Source: an uncultured Verrucomicrobia subdivision 3 bacterium
GTDB lineage: Bacteria; Verrucomicrobiota; Verrucomicrobiia; Limisphaerales; UBA8199
Direction of reading: 5' to 3'
Length of the DNA stretch: 64,000 bases
NCBI GenBank assembly: GCA_903913865.1
Contig: CAIWMU010000097.1
Coordinates: forward strand, 26,487-90,486
The notes under the pieces are model-generated. The model was not told the origin of the DNA. It saw nothing but the letters and a program-made list of their open reading frames with translations, and ran no database searches. Within the stretch, counting starts at the first letter, position 1, and the number at the start of each line of letters is the position of its first letter. Shown here piece after piece: positions 51,808 through 62,006 of this stretch. The position numbers and the translations under genes were made by a program.

Positions 51808-54321
51808 ATGAACAAGCCTGTGGCCAATATTCTGGTGGTGGAGGATGACCTGCAATCGCGGGACCTACTTTGCACGATGCTCGCCGATTGGGATCCCCTC
51901 ATCACCCTGCTCGGCTCGGGGGATGATTTGTCCGCGCCGCTCAGAACCACCCCTTTCGATCTGATCCTGCTCAGTCTCGATGGCTTCGATGCGGGTCGAT
52001 TCCACCTTCTCAAAAACCTCAAAGCCCTCCCCGGTGCCGCCAAGGTGCCTACAGTGGTCTTTCTGCAATCGGTCACCCTTGCCGACACGTTGGGCGTGTT
52101 CGAATCCGGGGGGACGGATTATCTGGAGAAGCCGGTCCAACCTGCCGATTTCAAGGCCCGGATCGGCTCAATCCTGCGCTCAAGGCACCTTGAGAGGATG
52201 CTGGAGCAGGCCAACATCGATCTGGAGAATGCCCGTCAGACGGCGGAACGTGATGCCAAAACTCAGGCCGATTTTCTGGCTCATATGAGCCACGAAATCA
52301 GGACGCCAATGAACGGTATTTTCTCCATGGCGAGCCTGATGCTTGAAACGCCGCTCAGCGCCGAACAGCAAGGTTACACCGAGACAATCCATACCAGCAG
52401 CGAGTCCCTCCTGACGATCCTGAATGACATTTTGGATCTCTCGAAAATCAAATCCGGCAAGCTGGATCTGGAGAACGCACCCTTCACCCTGCGCACCAGC
52501 ATCGAGGAAACCCTGGATCTGCTCGCGCCCAAGGCTGCTGAAAAGGGCATCGACCTCGCTCTCGACATCGACGAGGGAATCCCGGACCGGTTCCTGGGGG
52601 ATGTGACCCGTCTCAAGCAGGTTCTCGTAAACCTGCTCAGCAACGGTGTCAAATTCACTTCAAGCGGCGAGGTCGTGGTTCAGGTGAAGTCGATGATGCC
52701 AACGGAATCCAGGCCGGACCAAGCCGGACGCTGGCATCTGCACTTTCTTGTGAGGGACACCGGCATAGGCATTCCCGCAGACCGCCTGGGTCGCCTCTTC
52801 CAGCCATTCACCCAGGGGGACACATCCACAACCCGCATCTATGGCGGAACGGGGCTCGGACTCGTGATCAGCAGGAGCCTTGTCGAAAACATGGGGGGGA
52901 CCATGTGGGTGGAAAGCACACCCAGGCAGGGGTCTATTTTCCACTTCTCGGTGTTTCTCACTGAGAGCGAGGTCGCCACCAGCCCCCTCCCTCCCACTCC
53001 AAAATGTTTCGCCGGTGTGCGCGTGTTGGTGGTCGCAAAGCACCGCAGTTCCCGGGACATGCTCCTGCACCAACTCAGGCGCTGGGACATGCAACCCACC
53101 GCTCTGAACACCGGTGAGGATGCCTTGGGACTGCTCCAAGAGGGGCAGGCGTTTGACCTCGCTCTCATCGAATCCGGACTCGACGATTGCACCGGTCTGG
53201 ACCTCGCCCGCCAAATCAAGGCCCTCGCTTCCGCATCAGGAACCCGGTTGATCCTGATCGCTCCCGTGGGCCACCAAAAGGAGGAGTCTCCAGCCACGCA
53301 ACAACTGTTTGCTGCCAGCCTCACCAAACCGCTCAAACGCGGTCCCATGCAGGATGTGATCCTAAGAATCCTGACGCCCCCGGTTCCTGTCATCCCGCCC
53401 CCCACAGCACCTGCCACTCCGGTCCTGGCTGATCAGTTGCCCCTCAGGATCCTGATGTGTGATGACAACGTCCTGAACCAGAAGGTCACCCTGCGGCTGC
53501 TCCAGCAAATGGGATACAGGGCCAATGTCGTGAGCAACGGCATGGAGGCCGTTGCCGCCACAGAACGCCAACACTACGACATGGTCTTCATGGATGTGAT
53601 GATGCCGGAAATGGGTGGAGTGGAGGCCACGCAGATTATCCGCGAACGCCAAAAGACGACCACCCCGCACAGCACCTACGCCGCCCCCATTGTGATCATT
53701 GCGATGACTGCGAGCGCGATGCCGGGCGACCGTGAACGCTGCATCAACGCGGGAATGGACGACTACATCCCGAAACCGGTCCGGCCCAAGGAATTTCGCC
53801 AGATCGTGGAGCGTTGGGGCGGCACCCTGCACGGGATCAGACATTCCCCAACTCCGTCCCGTCCACTGAGCACACCCATTCCGGGTTTCCCCTCTTTGAA
53901 TGCCGCATCCTCCGATGTTCAAACTGCCGAACAGGAGCCACCCCCCCCGACGGAGCAACCGCCCGTGGATCTCACAAGACTGCGCCTCATGACGGACGGC
54001 ACAGAGTCCGGCCTCGCGGAATTGGTCCAGCTGTTTTTCAGCCAGACCGAATCCCAATTGAAACAGCTGGGTCTGGCTCTTCAAAACCGGAGCCTGCCGG
54101 ATGTTCAGCATCTGGCCCACAGCTCCGCCGGCGCGAGCGCCACCTGTGGCATGCGCCCCCTTGCCAGGCTCCTTCGGGAAATTGAATTCGCCGCCGCCAA
54201 GGGGGATATCACCGGCCTCCCCGAGTTGCTGAACGCATCCACGAATGAGTTCCTCCGAGTCAGGTCCTTCGTTCATGCACAAATGGGAATCGACACCACC
54301 CCACCCGTCCTTAAACAATAA
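51808..54321 (+). CDS. Hybrid sensor histidine kinase/response regulator (REC-HisKA-HATPase-REC-Hpt-like)
   Basis: N-terminal ILVVEDD receiver; FLAHMSHEIRTPMNGIF; GGTGLGLVISRSLVENMGG; ILMCDDNVLNQKV...MVFMDVMMPEMGGVEAT; C-terminal Hpt-like AHSSAGASATCGM. Confidence 0.9.
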   Translation: MNKPVANILVVEDDLQSRDLLCTMLADWDPLITLLGSGDDLSAPLRTTPFDLILLSLDGFDAGRFHLLKNLKALPGAAKVPTVVFLQSVTLADTLGVFESGGTDYLEKPVQPADFKARIGSILRSRHLERMLEQANIDLENARQTAERDAKTQADFLAHMSHEIRTPMNGIFSMASLMLETPLSAEQQGYTETIHTSSESLLTILNDILDLSKIKSGKLDLENAPFTLRTSIEETLDLLAPKAAEKGIDLALDIDEGIPDRFLGDVTRLKQVLVNLLSNGVKFTSSGEVVVQVKSMMPTESRPDQAGRWHLHFLVRDTGIGIPADRLGRLFQPFTQGDTSTTRIYGGTGLGLVISRSLVENMGGTMWVESTPRQGSIFHFSVFLTESEVATSPLPPTPKCFAGVRVLVVAKHRSSRDMLLHQLRRWDMQPTALNTGEDALGLLQEGQAFDLALIESGLDDCTGLDLARQIKALASASGTRLILIAPVGHQKEESPATQQLFAASLTKPLKRGPMQDVILRILTPPVPVIPPPTAPATPVLADQLPLRILMCDDNVLNQKVTLRLLQQMGYRANVVSNGMEAVAATERQHYDMVFMDVMMPEMGGVEATQIIRERQKTTTPHSTYAAPIVIIAMTASAMPGDRERCINAGMDDYIPKPVRPKEFRQIVERWGGTLHGIRHSPTPSRPLSTPIPGFPSLNAASSDVQTAEQEPPPPTEQPPVDLTRLRLMTDGTESGLAELVQLFFSQTESQLKQLGLALQNRSLPDVQHLAHSSAGASATCGMRPLARLLREIEFAAAKGDITGLPELLNASTNEFLRVRSFVHAQMGIDTTPPVLKQ

Positions 54322-54335
54322 CAAACACATCAAAA

Positions 54336-55217
54336 ATGAAATCACTCCTGATGGCATCCATCCTGTCTTTCGGAATTCTGGCCGCAAGGGCCCAGACCAA
54401 CGACGTCATCCCCCTTTGGCCGGATGGCACTCCCGGCTCACTGGGTGATCGGGATACCGACAAGCCTTCACTGACAGTTTACCTCCCGGAACCCTCCCGC
54501 CAGACCGGCGCCGCCGTGGTGATCTGCCCCGGCGGTGGTTATGGCGCTCTCGCCCCTCACGAAGGGGGCGACTACGCCAGATTTCTCAATCAACAGGGCA
54601 TCGCCGGATTTGTCCTCAAATACAGGCTCGGTTCCGCTGGTTATCGCCACCCCGCGATGGTCAACGATGCCGCACGCGCAGTCCGCATCGTCCGCTCCCG
54701 CGCAGCCGATTGGAAAATCGATCCCCATCGCATCGGGATCATGGGCTCCTCCGCTGGCGGTCATCTCGCATCCACGTTGCTGACCCATTTTGATGCGGGC
54801 AAGGCGGATGCCACGGATCCCGTCGAAAGGGCAAGTTCCCGGCCGGATGCCGGCATTCTCTGCTACGCCGTGATCAGCATGGGGGAATACACCCATCAGG
54901 GCTCCAAGCAAAACCTGCTCGGGAAGGAGCCCTCCGCGGATCTGGTGAAAAACCTCTCGAACGAACTTCAAGTCACCTCCAACACCCCCCCCTGCTTTGT
55001 CTGGAGCACCTGGGAGGATACAGCTGTGCCGGTCGAGAACAGCCTCCAGTTTGCCGCAGCACTGCGCAAGTCCGGCGTGCCTACAGACCTGCACGTCTAT
55101 GAGAAAGGGCCGCACGGCATCGGCCTGGGCTCCCGTGAATGGACCCCTGAGAAGCAGCATCCGTGGACCCGCGACCTCGTTTTCTGGTTGAAAACCCGGG
55201 GCTTCGCAGCTCCCTGA
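54336..55217 (+). CDS. Alpha/beta hydrolase (acetyl-xylan-esterase-like), secreted
   Basis: Signal peptide; VVICPGGGYGALAPHEG; IGIMGSSAGGHLAS (GxSxG-type nucleophile); YEKGPHGIGLG. Confidence 0.8.
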   Translation: MKSLLMASILSFGILAARAQTNDVIPLWPDGTPGSLGDRDTDKPSLTVYLPEPSRQTGAAVVICPGGGYGALAPHEGGDYARFLNQQGIAGFVLKYRLGSAGYRHPAMVNDAARAVRIVRSRAADWKIDPHRIGIMGSSAGGHLASTLLTHFDAGKADATDPVERASSRPDAGILCYAVISMGEYTHQGSKQNLLGKEPSADLVKNLSNELQVTSNTPPCFVWSTWEDTAVPVENSLQFAAALRKSGVPTDLHVYEKGPHGIGLGSREWTPEKQHPWTRDLVFWLKTRGFAAP

Positions 55218-55332
55218 TCGTGGGGAGTGAATGGTGTCGGGCCGTCACTTCTTGTGCCGCTTACAAAAAGTGACCAAACCCGTTCGCGGGAATTGTCTCA
55301 ACCGGGGGCGCGGCAACCGCCCCCGCATATCC

Positions 55333-58281
55333 TCACCGGGACTCAAGAATCTGCTTCAGATATCGCCCTGTAAAGCTCGCCTCACAGCGGGCGATTTCCT
55401 CCGGTGGCCCCTCCGCTATGATCTGGCCTCCGGCAGAACCACCCTCGGGGCCGAGATCGATCACCCAATCAGCCGTTTTGATGACGTCGAGATTGTGCTC
55501 GATCACCAGCAGGGTATTGCCTGTGGCCCTCAACTTCATGAGCAGTTCCAGCAGCTTCGCCACATCGTGGAAGTGGAGGCCGGTTGTCGGCTCATCCAGT
55601 ATGTAGAGCGTGTGCCCGGTGGCCTTCCGGCTTAATTCTGAGGCCAGCTTCACCCGCTGCGCCTCCCCCCCGCTCAGCGTCGTGCCCGACTGCCCCAGCC
55701 GTATGTAGCCCAGCCCAACCTCAACCAGTGTCAGCAGTGGATCATAAATCTGTGGCACGGACCGGAAAAAGGTTGCCGCCTCATCCACCGTGAGATCCAG
55801 CACATCGGCGATGTTCAACCCCTTGTAGGAGATCTCCAATGTCTCGCGGTTGTAGCGCCGCCCGCCGCAGGCCTCGCATTTCACATAGACCGGCGGCAGG
55901 AAATGCATCTCGATCTTGATCAATCCATCCCCCTGGCACTTTTCACAGCGCCCACCCTTCACGTTGAAGCTGAAGCGGCCCGGCTCATAACCCCGGATCC
56001 GGGCGGCGGGAAGTTTCGCGAACAGGTCGCGAATGTGGTTGAACATTCCACTGTAGGTCGCGGGATTGCTCCTCGGCGTGCGGCCGATGGGGGTCTGATC
56101 AATCACAATCACTTTGTCCAAATGCTCCACACCCAGCAGATCCAGGTGCGCTCCCGGGCGCTCGCGGGAGCCGAAGAACCGCCGGAACAAGGCCCGCCTC
56201 AGGATGTCATCCACCAGGGTGCTCTTGCCAGAACCACTCACCCCGGTGACGCATGTGAAGGTCCCCAGCGGAATCCGCGCCGTGACGTTCTTGAGATTGT
56301 TTTCGGTGGCGCCGATGATCTCCAACCATCCACGTTCCCCTCCCGCTTTCACCCTCTGTTTGGGGATCGGGATGGAAAGTTCTCCTGTGAGGTATTTCGC
56401 CGTCAAAGACCGTTTATCCGCCAGAATCTCCGCCAGTGTCCCGGCAGCGACCAGTTCACCTCCGCGGACGCCCGCCCCCGGCCCAAGGTCCAGAATATAA
56501 TCCGCATGCCGCATGGTGTCGGCATCGTGCTCAACCACCAGAACGGAATTCCCAAGGTCCCTCAATCCTTCCAGGGTGTTCAGCAGGCGGTCATTGTCCC
56601 GCTGATGCAGCCCAATGCTGGGCTCATCGAGAATATAAAGCACCCCCACAAGCCCCGCACCAATCTGGGTTGCCAGCCGGATGCGTTGGGCCTCCCCCCC
56701 GCTCAAAGTCCCGCTCTCCCGGTCCAATGTCAGGTAACCCAGTCCCACATTTCTCAGGAAGCCCAGCCGCGCCCGAATTTCCCTCACGATCTCTTCCGCA
56801 ATTTTCCGCTGAAACTCGGTGAGAACAAGGGTCCGGAAAAACTCATCCGCATCCCCCACGGAAAGCCCGCAGACGTCCATGATCGACATCCCGGGCAACA
56901 CCGGCCCGGGCTTTGCCGCTCCCGTCGCCGCAGGTGCCGGCTCCGGCCTGCAAATCCCTGCCCCATGCGACAATCGCACCGCCAGAATCTCCGGCTTCAA
57001 TCTCCGCCCAAAGCAGGCATCGCAGAAGGCCGGGCTCATGAAAGTCTTCAGGCGGTTCCGGGTGAACTCGCTCTCGCTCTCCTGAAAAAGCCGCTCCAAA
57101 TTGGGAACCACCCCTTCAAACGGTTTCGTGTTCTTCGTGGTCGCACCAGCCCGGAAGAAATGGAAAGTCACCCCGACCTCCCCGGAACCGGACATGAGCA
57201 CCCGCTTGAAGTCCTCCGGCAGATCCTTGTAGGGAACATCCAGGCTCTGGCCATAGTGCGCCGCCACCCCCTTTATCAGTCCCTTGTAGAGCACCACCAG
57301 CCGCTTCCCCCCCCGGCGCCACGGCAGTATGGCCCCCTGCTCCAGCGTTTTCTCCGGGTCCGGCACAATGAGTTGCTCGTCAAAAACCATTTTCTGGCCC
57401 AACCCATGGCAGACATGGCAGGCTCCCGTGGGGGAGTTGAAGGAAAAATGCTTCGGTGTCGGGGGATCGTAACTCTTCCCGGTGGAGGGACTCAGATTCC
57501 GGTTGGAATGAAGGGTTTCAATCCAGTCCACCGGCGCAGGCTCCCCTGCGGGCTGGGGCAGCTGGTGCAGTGTCACCAGCATCCCCTCGCCCCATCTCAG
57601 GGCCGTCTCCACCGAATCCCCCAGCCGCACCCGGATCTTCTCATCGATCACGAGCCGGTCCACCACAGCTTCGATCGTATGTTTGGCCTTTGCCTCCAGC
57701 TTGAGCTTGTTGCCGGATAACTCCACCAGCTGGCCATCCACCCGGGCACGCACAAAGCCCTCCCTCCCCAGCCTGTCGAGCACATCCCGGAACTCCCCTT
57801 TCTGTTCCCTCACCACAGGCGCAAGCAACATCACCCGGGACCGGGCCGGAAGGGCGAGAATCAGGTCCACAATGTCCGTGGATGTCCGGGTGATGATCGG
57901 CACTCCCGTTTCCGGGCAGTAGGGCTGCCCGACATGGGCAAAAAGAAGCCTCAGGTGATCGTATATCTCCGTGGTGGTGGCAATGATGGATCGGGGATTC
58001 GACCCCGCCCCCCGCTGCTCGATCGCCACCGCCGGGGACAGCCCCTCAATGAAGTCCACATCCGGCTTCTGCATCTGGTCCAGAAACTGCCGTGCATAAG
58101 CCGAGAGCGACTCCACATACTTGCGCTGCCCCTCGGCAAACAGGGTGTCAAAGGCAAGGGATGACTTGCCCGACCCGCTCAAACCCGTGATCACCACGAG
58201 CTTGTCCCGGGGTATCGTCAACGTCAGGTTCTTCAGGTTGTGCTGCCGCGCACCGCCAATCTTGATAAAGTCTTTGCTCAT
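55333..58281 (-). CDS. uvrA: Excinuclease ABC subunit UvrA
   Basis: [35 protein letters not shown]; zinc-binding CEKCQGDG; two ABC signatures LSGGEAQR. Confidence 0.95.
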   Translation of the reverse strand: MSKDFIKIGGARQHNLKNLTLTIPRDKLVVITGLSGSGKSSLAFDTLFAEGQRKYVESLSAYARQFLDQMQKPDVDFIEGLSPAVAIEQRGAGSNPRSIIATTTEIYDHLRLLFAHVGQPYCPETGVPIITRTSTDIVDLILALPARSRVMLLAPVVREQKGEFRDVLDRLGREGFVRARVDGQLVELSGNKLKLEAKAKHTIEAVVDRLVIDEKIRVRLGDSVETALRWGEGMLVTLHQLPQPAGEPAPVDWIETLHSNRNLSPSTGKSYDPPTPKHFSFNSPTGACHVCHGLGQKMVFDEQLIVPDPEKTLEQGAILPWRRGGKRLVVLYKGLIKGVAAHYGQSLDVPYKDLPEDFKRVLMSGSGEVGVTFHFFRAGATTKNTKPFEGVVPNLERLFQESESEFTRNRLKTFMSPAFCDACFGRRLKPEILAVRLSHGAGICRPEPAPAATGAAKPGPVLPGMSIMDVCGLSVGDADEFFRTLVLTEFQRKIAEEIVREIRARLGFLRNVGLGYLTLDRESGTLSGGEAQRIRLATQIGAGLVGVLYILDEPSIGLHQRDNDRLLNTLEGLRDLGNSVLVVEHDADTMRHADYILDLGPGAGVRGGELVAAGTLAEILADKRSLTAKYLTGELSIPIPKQRVKAGGERGWLEIIGATENNLKNVTARIPLGTFTCVTGVSGSGKSTLVDDILRRALFRRFFGSRERPGAHLDLLGVEHLDKVIVIDQTPIGRTPRSNPATYSGMFNHIRDLFAKLPAARIRGYEPGRFSFNVKGGRCEKCQGDGLIKIEMHFLPPVYVKCEACGGRRYNRETLEISYKGLNIADVLDLTVDEAATFFRSVPQIYDPLLTLVEVGLGYIRLGQSGTTLSGGEAQRVKLASELSRKATGHTLYILDEPTTGLHFHDVAKLLELLMKLRATGNTLLVIEHNLDVIKTADWVIDLGPEGGSAGGQIIAEGPPEEIARCEASFTGRYLKQILESR

Positions 58282-58480
58282 GCCCAATCTCACCACCAGC
58301 CAGCCTGAATCCTACTCCTCCCAACCCCGCAAGCAAAGTCGGGAATGCCCCGTCGGAAACGTGACTCACACCCGGCCTTGATGCGTGGCTGCCCTGGATT
58401 TCTGAAAATACAGTCAAATTATGTGGCCTTGCCCGGCACAACTCCTTACTCTGCTGTTCCAGACCAGATTCCAAAGCCAT

Positions 58481-59920
58481 ATGAACATGGAACAGCTTTA
58501 TCAGGAACGACTCAACCGTTACGTGACCGCTCTCCGGGGCCACAAACCCGATTGCGTCCCCATCCGCCCCTTTGTGGCGGAGTTCACCGCCAAATACGCC
58601 GGAATGACCTGCCAGGACGTGGCGCACGACTATCAAAAAGCCTTCGATGCCGCAGTGGCCTGCGCCGGCGGCTTCGATTGGGATGCCGTGGTGCCCAACA
58701 TGGTTTATGTCTGGACCGGTCTGGCCCAGGCGCTGGGTCTCCGCTATTACGGCATCCCCGGCATCGGGATCCCCCACACCACGGGGTTCAACTACATCGA
58801 ACCCTCGGAGGGGGAGGCCTTCATGCGGCCTGACGAGTATGATGAACTGATCGAGGATCCAACCGGATTCCTCTACCGGAAATGGTTGCCGCGTGTCTCG
58901 GGTGAGGTGACCCCGATGGGTGAACCTGCCAGCTACCGCAACAACATCGCCCTCGTTAAAGGGGCCATGGGCATGCTCCAGTATTTTTACGCCTTCGGCC
59001 CCCAGATCCAACGGCTCCGCACGGAGACCGGAACCGTCTCCGCCATCTCAGGCATCTTCAAGGCACCCTTCGACATCATCGCCGACAAACTCCGGGGCTA
59101 CGTCGGCCTCACCGTGGACATGCATGAGCAGCCGGAAAAGGTCCTCGCCGCATGCAAGGCACTCATGCCGCACCTGTGCCAGGTGGGCCTTTCCACCGCC
59201 GACCCCAACCGCCAGGTTCCCATCGGCTTCTGGATGCACCGGGGTTGCGTTCCCTTCATCAACCCGCGCCAATTCGACTCCCACTACTGGAGCACCCTCC
59301 GCCCCATCATCGAGGAGTTCTGGAAACACGGCCACCAGACCATGTTTTATGCGGAAGGCAAATGGGCTGCACACCTCGACGCCTTCACCGATCTGCCCGC
59401 CCGCAGCATCCTCTTCCACGCGGATCGGGACGACATTTTCCACGTAAAGAAAAAGCTCGGCCACAAGTTCCCCCTCAGTGGCGGCATTCCAAACGTCCTG
59501 CTCAGCTATGGGAAGCCGCAGGAGGTCGAGGACTTCTGCAAACGGGTCATCGATGAGGTCGCGGTGGATGGCGGCTACATCATGGATTCCGGCGCGATCA
59601 TGCAGGACGACACCTCCATCGAAAACCTGCGGATCCTCACCGATACGACCCGCAAATACGGCCGCTACCCGGGCACCCCGAGTCCCCTCGGCAGCACCCC
59701 TCCCTGTGATGTTCCCGAATCTGTTTCAGACCGGGCAAATCTGGTGGGCCTGCGGGGCCATCTCGATTCCAAACTCCCCCCCGGAGTCTGCTTCCCGTGG
59801 GAGGACAAGGCCCGCGAACTGCCGGAAGTCACCGGCGACCCGGCAATGGTAAAACGGGTCTGGCAACAACTGGATGGCATGGGGAACATGTTTATCTGGC
59901 AATTGCTCCTGAGTTTCTAA
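58481..59920 (+). CDS. Uroporphyrinogen decarboxylase (URO-D) family protein
   Basis: MNMEQLYQERLNRYVTALRGHKPDCVPIRPF; overall similarity to URO-D/methyltransferase family. Confidence 0.7.
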   Translation: MNMEQLYQERLNRYVTALRGHKPDCVPIRPFVAEFTAKYAGMTCQDVAHDYQKAFDAAVACAGGFDWDAVVPNMVYVWTGLAQALGLRYYGIPGIGIPHTTGFNYIEPSEGEAFMRPDEYDELIEDPTGFLYRKWLPRVSGEVTPMGEPASYRNNIALVKGAMGMLQYFYAFGPQIQRLRTETGTVSAISGIFKAPFDIIADKLRGYVGLTVDMHEQPEKVLAACKALMPHLCQVGLSTADPNRQVPIGFWMHRGCVPFINPRQFDSHYWSTLRPIIEEFWKHGHQTMFYAEGKWAAHLDAFTDLPARSILFHADRDDIFHVKKKLGHKFPLSGGIPNVLLSYGKPQEVEDFCKRVIDEVAVDGGYIMDSGAIMQDDTSIENLRILTDTTRKYGRYPGTPSPLGSTPPCDVPESVSDRANLVGLRGHLDSKLPPGVCFPWEDKARELPEVTGDPAMVKRVWQQLDGMGNMFIWQLLLSF

Positions 59921-60120
59921 GCCGGTTTTTCCAGCCCCCCGGCAGGTGGCTCGGGAACGCAGCCCAAATCCACGCTGCAGGGATGCAGGATGGCCCTTTC
60001 CGGTCCCGCCAAGCTCCTGCCCTCCTTGGGTTGCAGCCGTTCCCCGCCACCAATCTCAACCTCCTTTCTGGAACTGCCCATGAAATGGAGGGCCAGGAGT
60101 TTTCGCGGGGCCACTCCCTG

Positions 60121-61356
60121 CTACTGGCACCGGGCCCTTTGCTCTGTTTTTGCCCCGCGCCGTCGCGGGGACAGGATGGCCGCCGGGTCAACCCCACCAC
60201 CCTCCAGCGGTGGGGCTGAGCTGGGGGCAGGGCGGAACGGAACCCGTTGTTGTTGTTCCTGTTCGCCGGGTCGTTGTTGTTGCGGTTCGCAGTCCGGCAG
60301 TTGTTCGCGTTGTTGTTCCAACTGCCACCCCGTAACACACGGTTGGAGCCCTCTGGCCGCCACCCCAAACCTGCTCACTGTTTTCCTCCTGAAATTGAGA
60401 CTGTCCACCGGCAGGAGGAAGGCCAGCAGGGCCTGCACGCGCTGCTGCAATTGCAGGCTGTTCCACCGCCCACACTGGTGCGCCTTCTCATAGCGTCGAA
60501 ACTTCCTGGAAAACCGCACCTTGCTCCGGCGCGCCAATCGCACCACCCCGGGAAACAATCGACAACCCAAAAAGTCCATCCCGAACCGCGTCCGGTTGAT
60601 GACGCTCTCTCCCTTCAAGTCCAGTCTCAATTCCTCCGCCAGGAAAATCCGCACCCGGTCAAGAACATCGCGCAATTCCGCACCGCCCTCCCCCCATGCC
60701 ACAAAGTCATCCATGTACCGCACATACGCTCCGCGCCCGAGGCGTTCCGTAATAAACCTGTCCAACGGTGCCAGATAGAAATTCGCGAAATGCTGGGAGG
60801 TCAGATTGCCTATTGGCAGCCCACGCCCGGGCGCGGTCCCATAGCTCTCCAGGATGCGGCCAAACAGCCTGAGCAGCCCTGCCTCTTTGAACTTCCTCCC
60901 CAACAACGTCCTCAAGACGGTGTGGTCAACCGAATCAAAGTACTTGCGGATGTCCATTTTCAGGAACCACCCGTTCGCCCTCGCATGGCCTTGCGCACGG
61001 GCAATTGCCGTCAACCTGCCTTTGCCCTTCCTGCAGGCATGGCTGTCGAATATCGCCGCCCGCTCCAGCAATGGCCCGCAGATGTTCATTAGCGCGTGGT
61101 GCAGCACCCGCTCGCGAAAACTGGCTGCGCAGATCAGGCGCTCCTTCGGATCATGTACCTTGAAGTAATGATAGTTCCCCAACTCAACGCTCCCATCCCT
61201 TAATTCCGCCCCCAGCAAAGCAAGATTCTCATCCAGCCGCTCCGCAAATTCGATGCACTCCGTCTTGCCGCGCTTCCCTTTCGCAGCCTTCCAGAACGCC
61301 ACCCTCAGGTTCTCCCCATCCACGATCTCACCCATCAGCAGGCCGTGGCGCTTCAT
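60121..61356 (-). CDS. Diversity-generating-retroelement reverse transcriptase
   Basis: RT motifs: WFLKMDIRKYFDSVDH, GLPIGNLTSQHFANFYL (DGR-type IGxxxSQ), YVRYMDDFV, GMDFLGCRL; adjacent TR, VR and HRDC accessory gene; 4-bp overlap with upstream gene. Confidence 0.95.
   Translation of the reverse strand: MKRHGLLMGEIVDGENLRVAFWKAAKGKRGKTECIEFAERLDENLALLGAELRDGSVELGNYHYFKVHDPKERLICAASFRERVLHHALMNICGPLLERAAIFDSHACRKGKGRLTAIARAQGHARANGWFLKMDIRKYFDSVDHTVLRTLLGRKFKEAGLLRLFGRILESYGTAPGRGLPIGNLTSQHFANFYLAPLDRFITERLGRGAYVRYMDDFVAWGEGGAELRDVLDRVRIFLAEELRLDLKGESVINRTRFGMDFLGCRLFPGVVRLARRSKVRFSRKFRRYEKAHQCGRWNSLQLQQRVQALLAFLLPVDSLNFRRKTVSRFGVAARGLQPCVTGWQLEQQREQLPDCEPQQQRPGEQEQQQRVPFRPAPSSAPPLEGGGVDPAAILSPRRRGAKTEQRARCQ
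60153..60170 (-). other. GC-rich hairpin 3' of the DGR template repeat
   Basis: CCCCGCG-CCGT-CGCGGGG (plus strand); 7-bp stem, 4-nt loop; no U-tract on the minus strand. Confidence 0.6.
60192..60215 (-). other. Hairpin immediately 3' of the DGR template repeat
   Basis: CCCCACC-10nt-GGTGGGG (plus strand). Confidence 0.55.
60221..60351 (-). repeat. DGR template repeat (TR)
   Basis: 131 nt aligned to the VR at 62015-62145: 107 identities and 24 mismatches, all at TR adenines (coding strand); AAC-rich (15 Asn codons in VR frame: NNNANNCRTANRNNNDPANRNNNNGFRSALPPAQ). Confidence 0.97.
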
Positions 61357-61814
61357 GCTGGCACCGGGTTGAAAACCAACAACTCCAATACAGCATCCCC
61401 ATACTTCTCAACCCGCGCATCACCAACCCCCTCAACCCCCTTCAGAGCCGTCTTCGTGGTCATTCGCCCCCGCACCATCGCCGCCAGCTGCTCATTGCTG
61501 AACACCACATATACAGGCACTCCCTCCTTCTCCGCCACCCGCTTCCGCCACTCCCGCAGCCGCAGAAACACATCAAACTCCTCCGGCTTCAAAACATTCT
61601 TATAGTCCACCTTCGGCCCTTTGCTTTCCCCAATCCCACTCACGGCAACAGCCACATCCAGATACTCCACGCAGAACGTCCAGAATGAATCCTCCGCTGC
61701 CACTACGAACTCCTTCCTCACAGTGAGAACCCGGTGCCCCCGCAAAAACCGGTTCATCTCCGCCTCGAACTCGCACGGATTTTTGGTCGGTATAACAAAT
61801 ATCTTTAGCTGCAT
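61353..61814 (-). CDS. HRDC-domain DGR accessory protein
   Basis: C-terminal HRDC-like VAEKEGVPVYVVFSNEQLAAMVRGRMTTKTALKGVEGVGDARVEKYGDAVLELL; ATG at 61814 preceded by AGGAG; stop overlaps RT start (ATGA). Confidence 0.88.
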   Translation of the reverse strand: MQLKIFVIPTKNPCEFEAEMNRFLRGHRVLTVRKEFVVAAEDSFWTFCVEYLDVAVAVSGIGESKGPKVDYKNVLKPEEFDVFLRLREWRKRVAEKEGVPVYVVFSNEQLAAMVRGRMTTKTALKGVEGVGDARVEKYGDAVLELLVFNPVPA

Positions 61815-62006
61815 CCCCACTTCTCCTGCTTTTCACCAAAAATTGCGACCGCTGCGCGGGCTTCCCTTTTCCATCACCCCAGCTACAACCAGCCTTCCCT
61901 TTCCTCCGCTCCGTGGATCGCACGGGCGGATCTACGCTCATCCTTCGCTCCGATACCGCCCCTGCATCCACTCCGCTACCACCCACCCTTCCTCCCTGCC
62001 GCTAGC

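Noticed and set aside
55903-57720. 605-aa plus-strand ORF
   Set aside because: Antisense to uvrA; no recognisable domain, Pro/Arg/His-rich shadow ORF.
60153-60170. CCCCGCG/CGCGGGG hairpin as an intrinsic terminator of the RT gene
   Set aside because: On the minus strand it is followed by CAAAAAC rather than a U-tract, so it does not fit an intrinsic terminator; kept only as a structural RNA candidate.
59892-60368. 158-aa minus-strand ORF with FGE-like C-terminal sequence (RVLRGGSWNNNANNCRTANRNNNDPANRNNNNGFRSALPPAQ)
   Set aside because: This is the template repeat read in the VR frame, with no FGE domain upstream and unrelated sequence downstream; not an independent gene.
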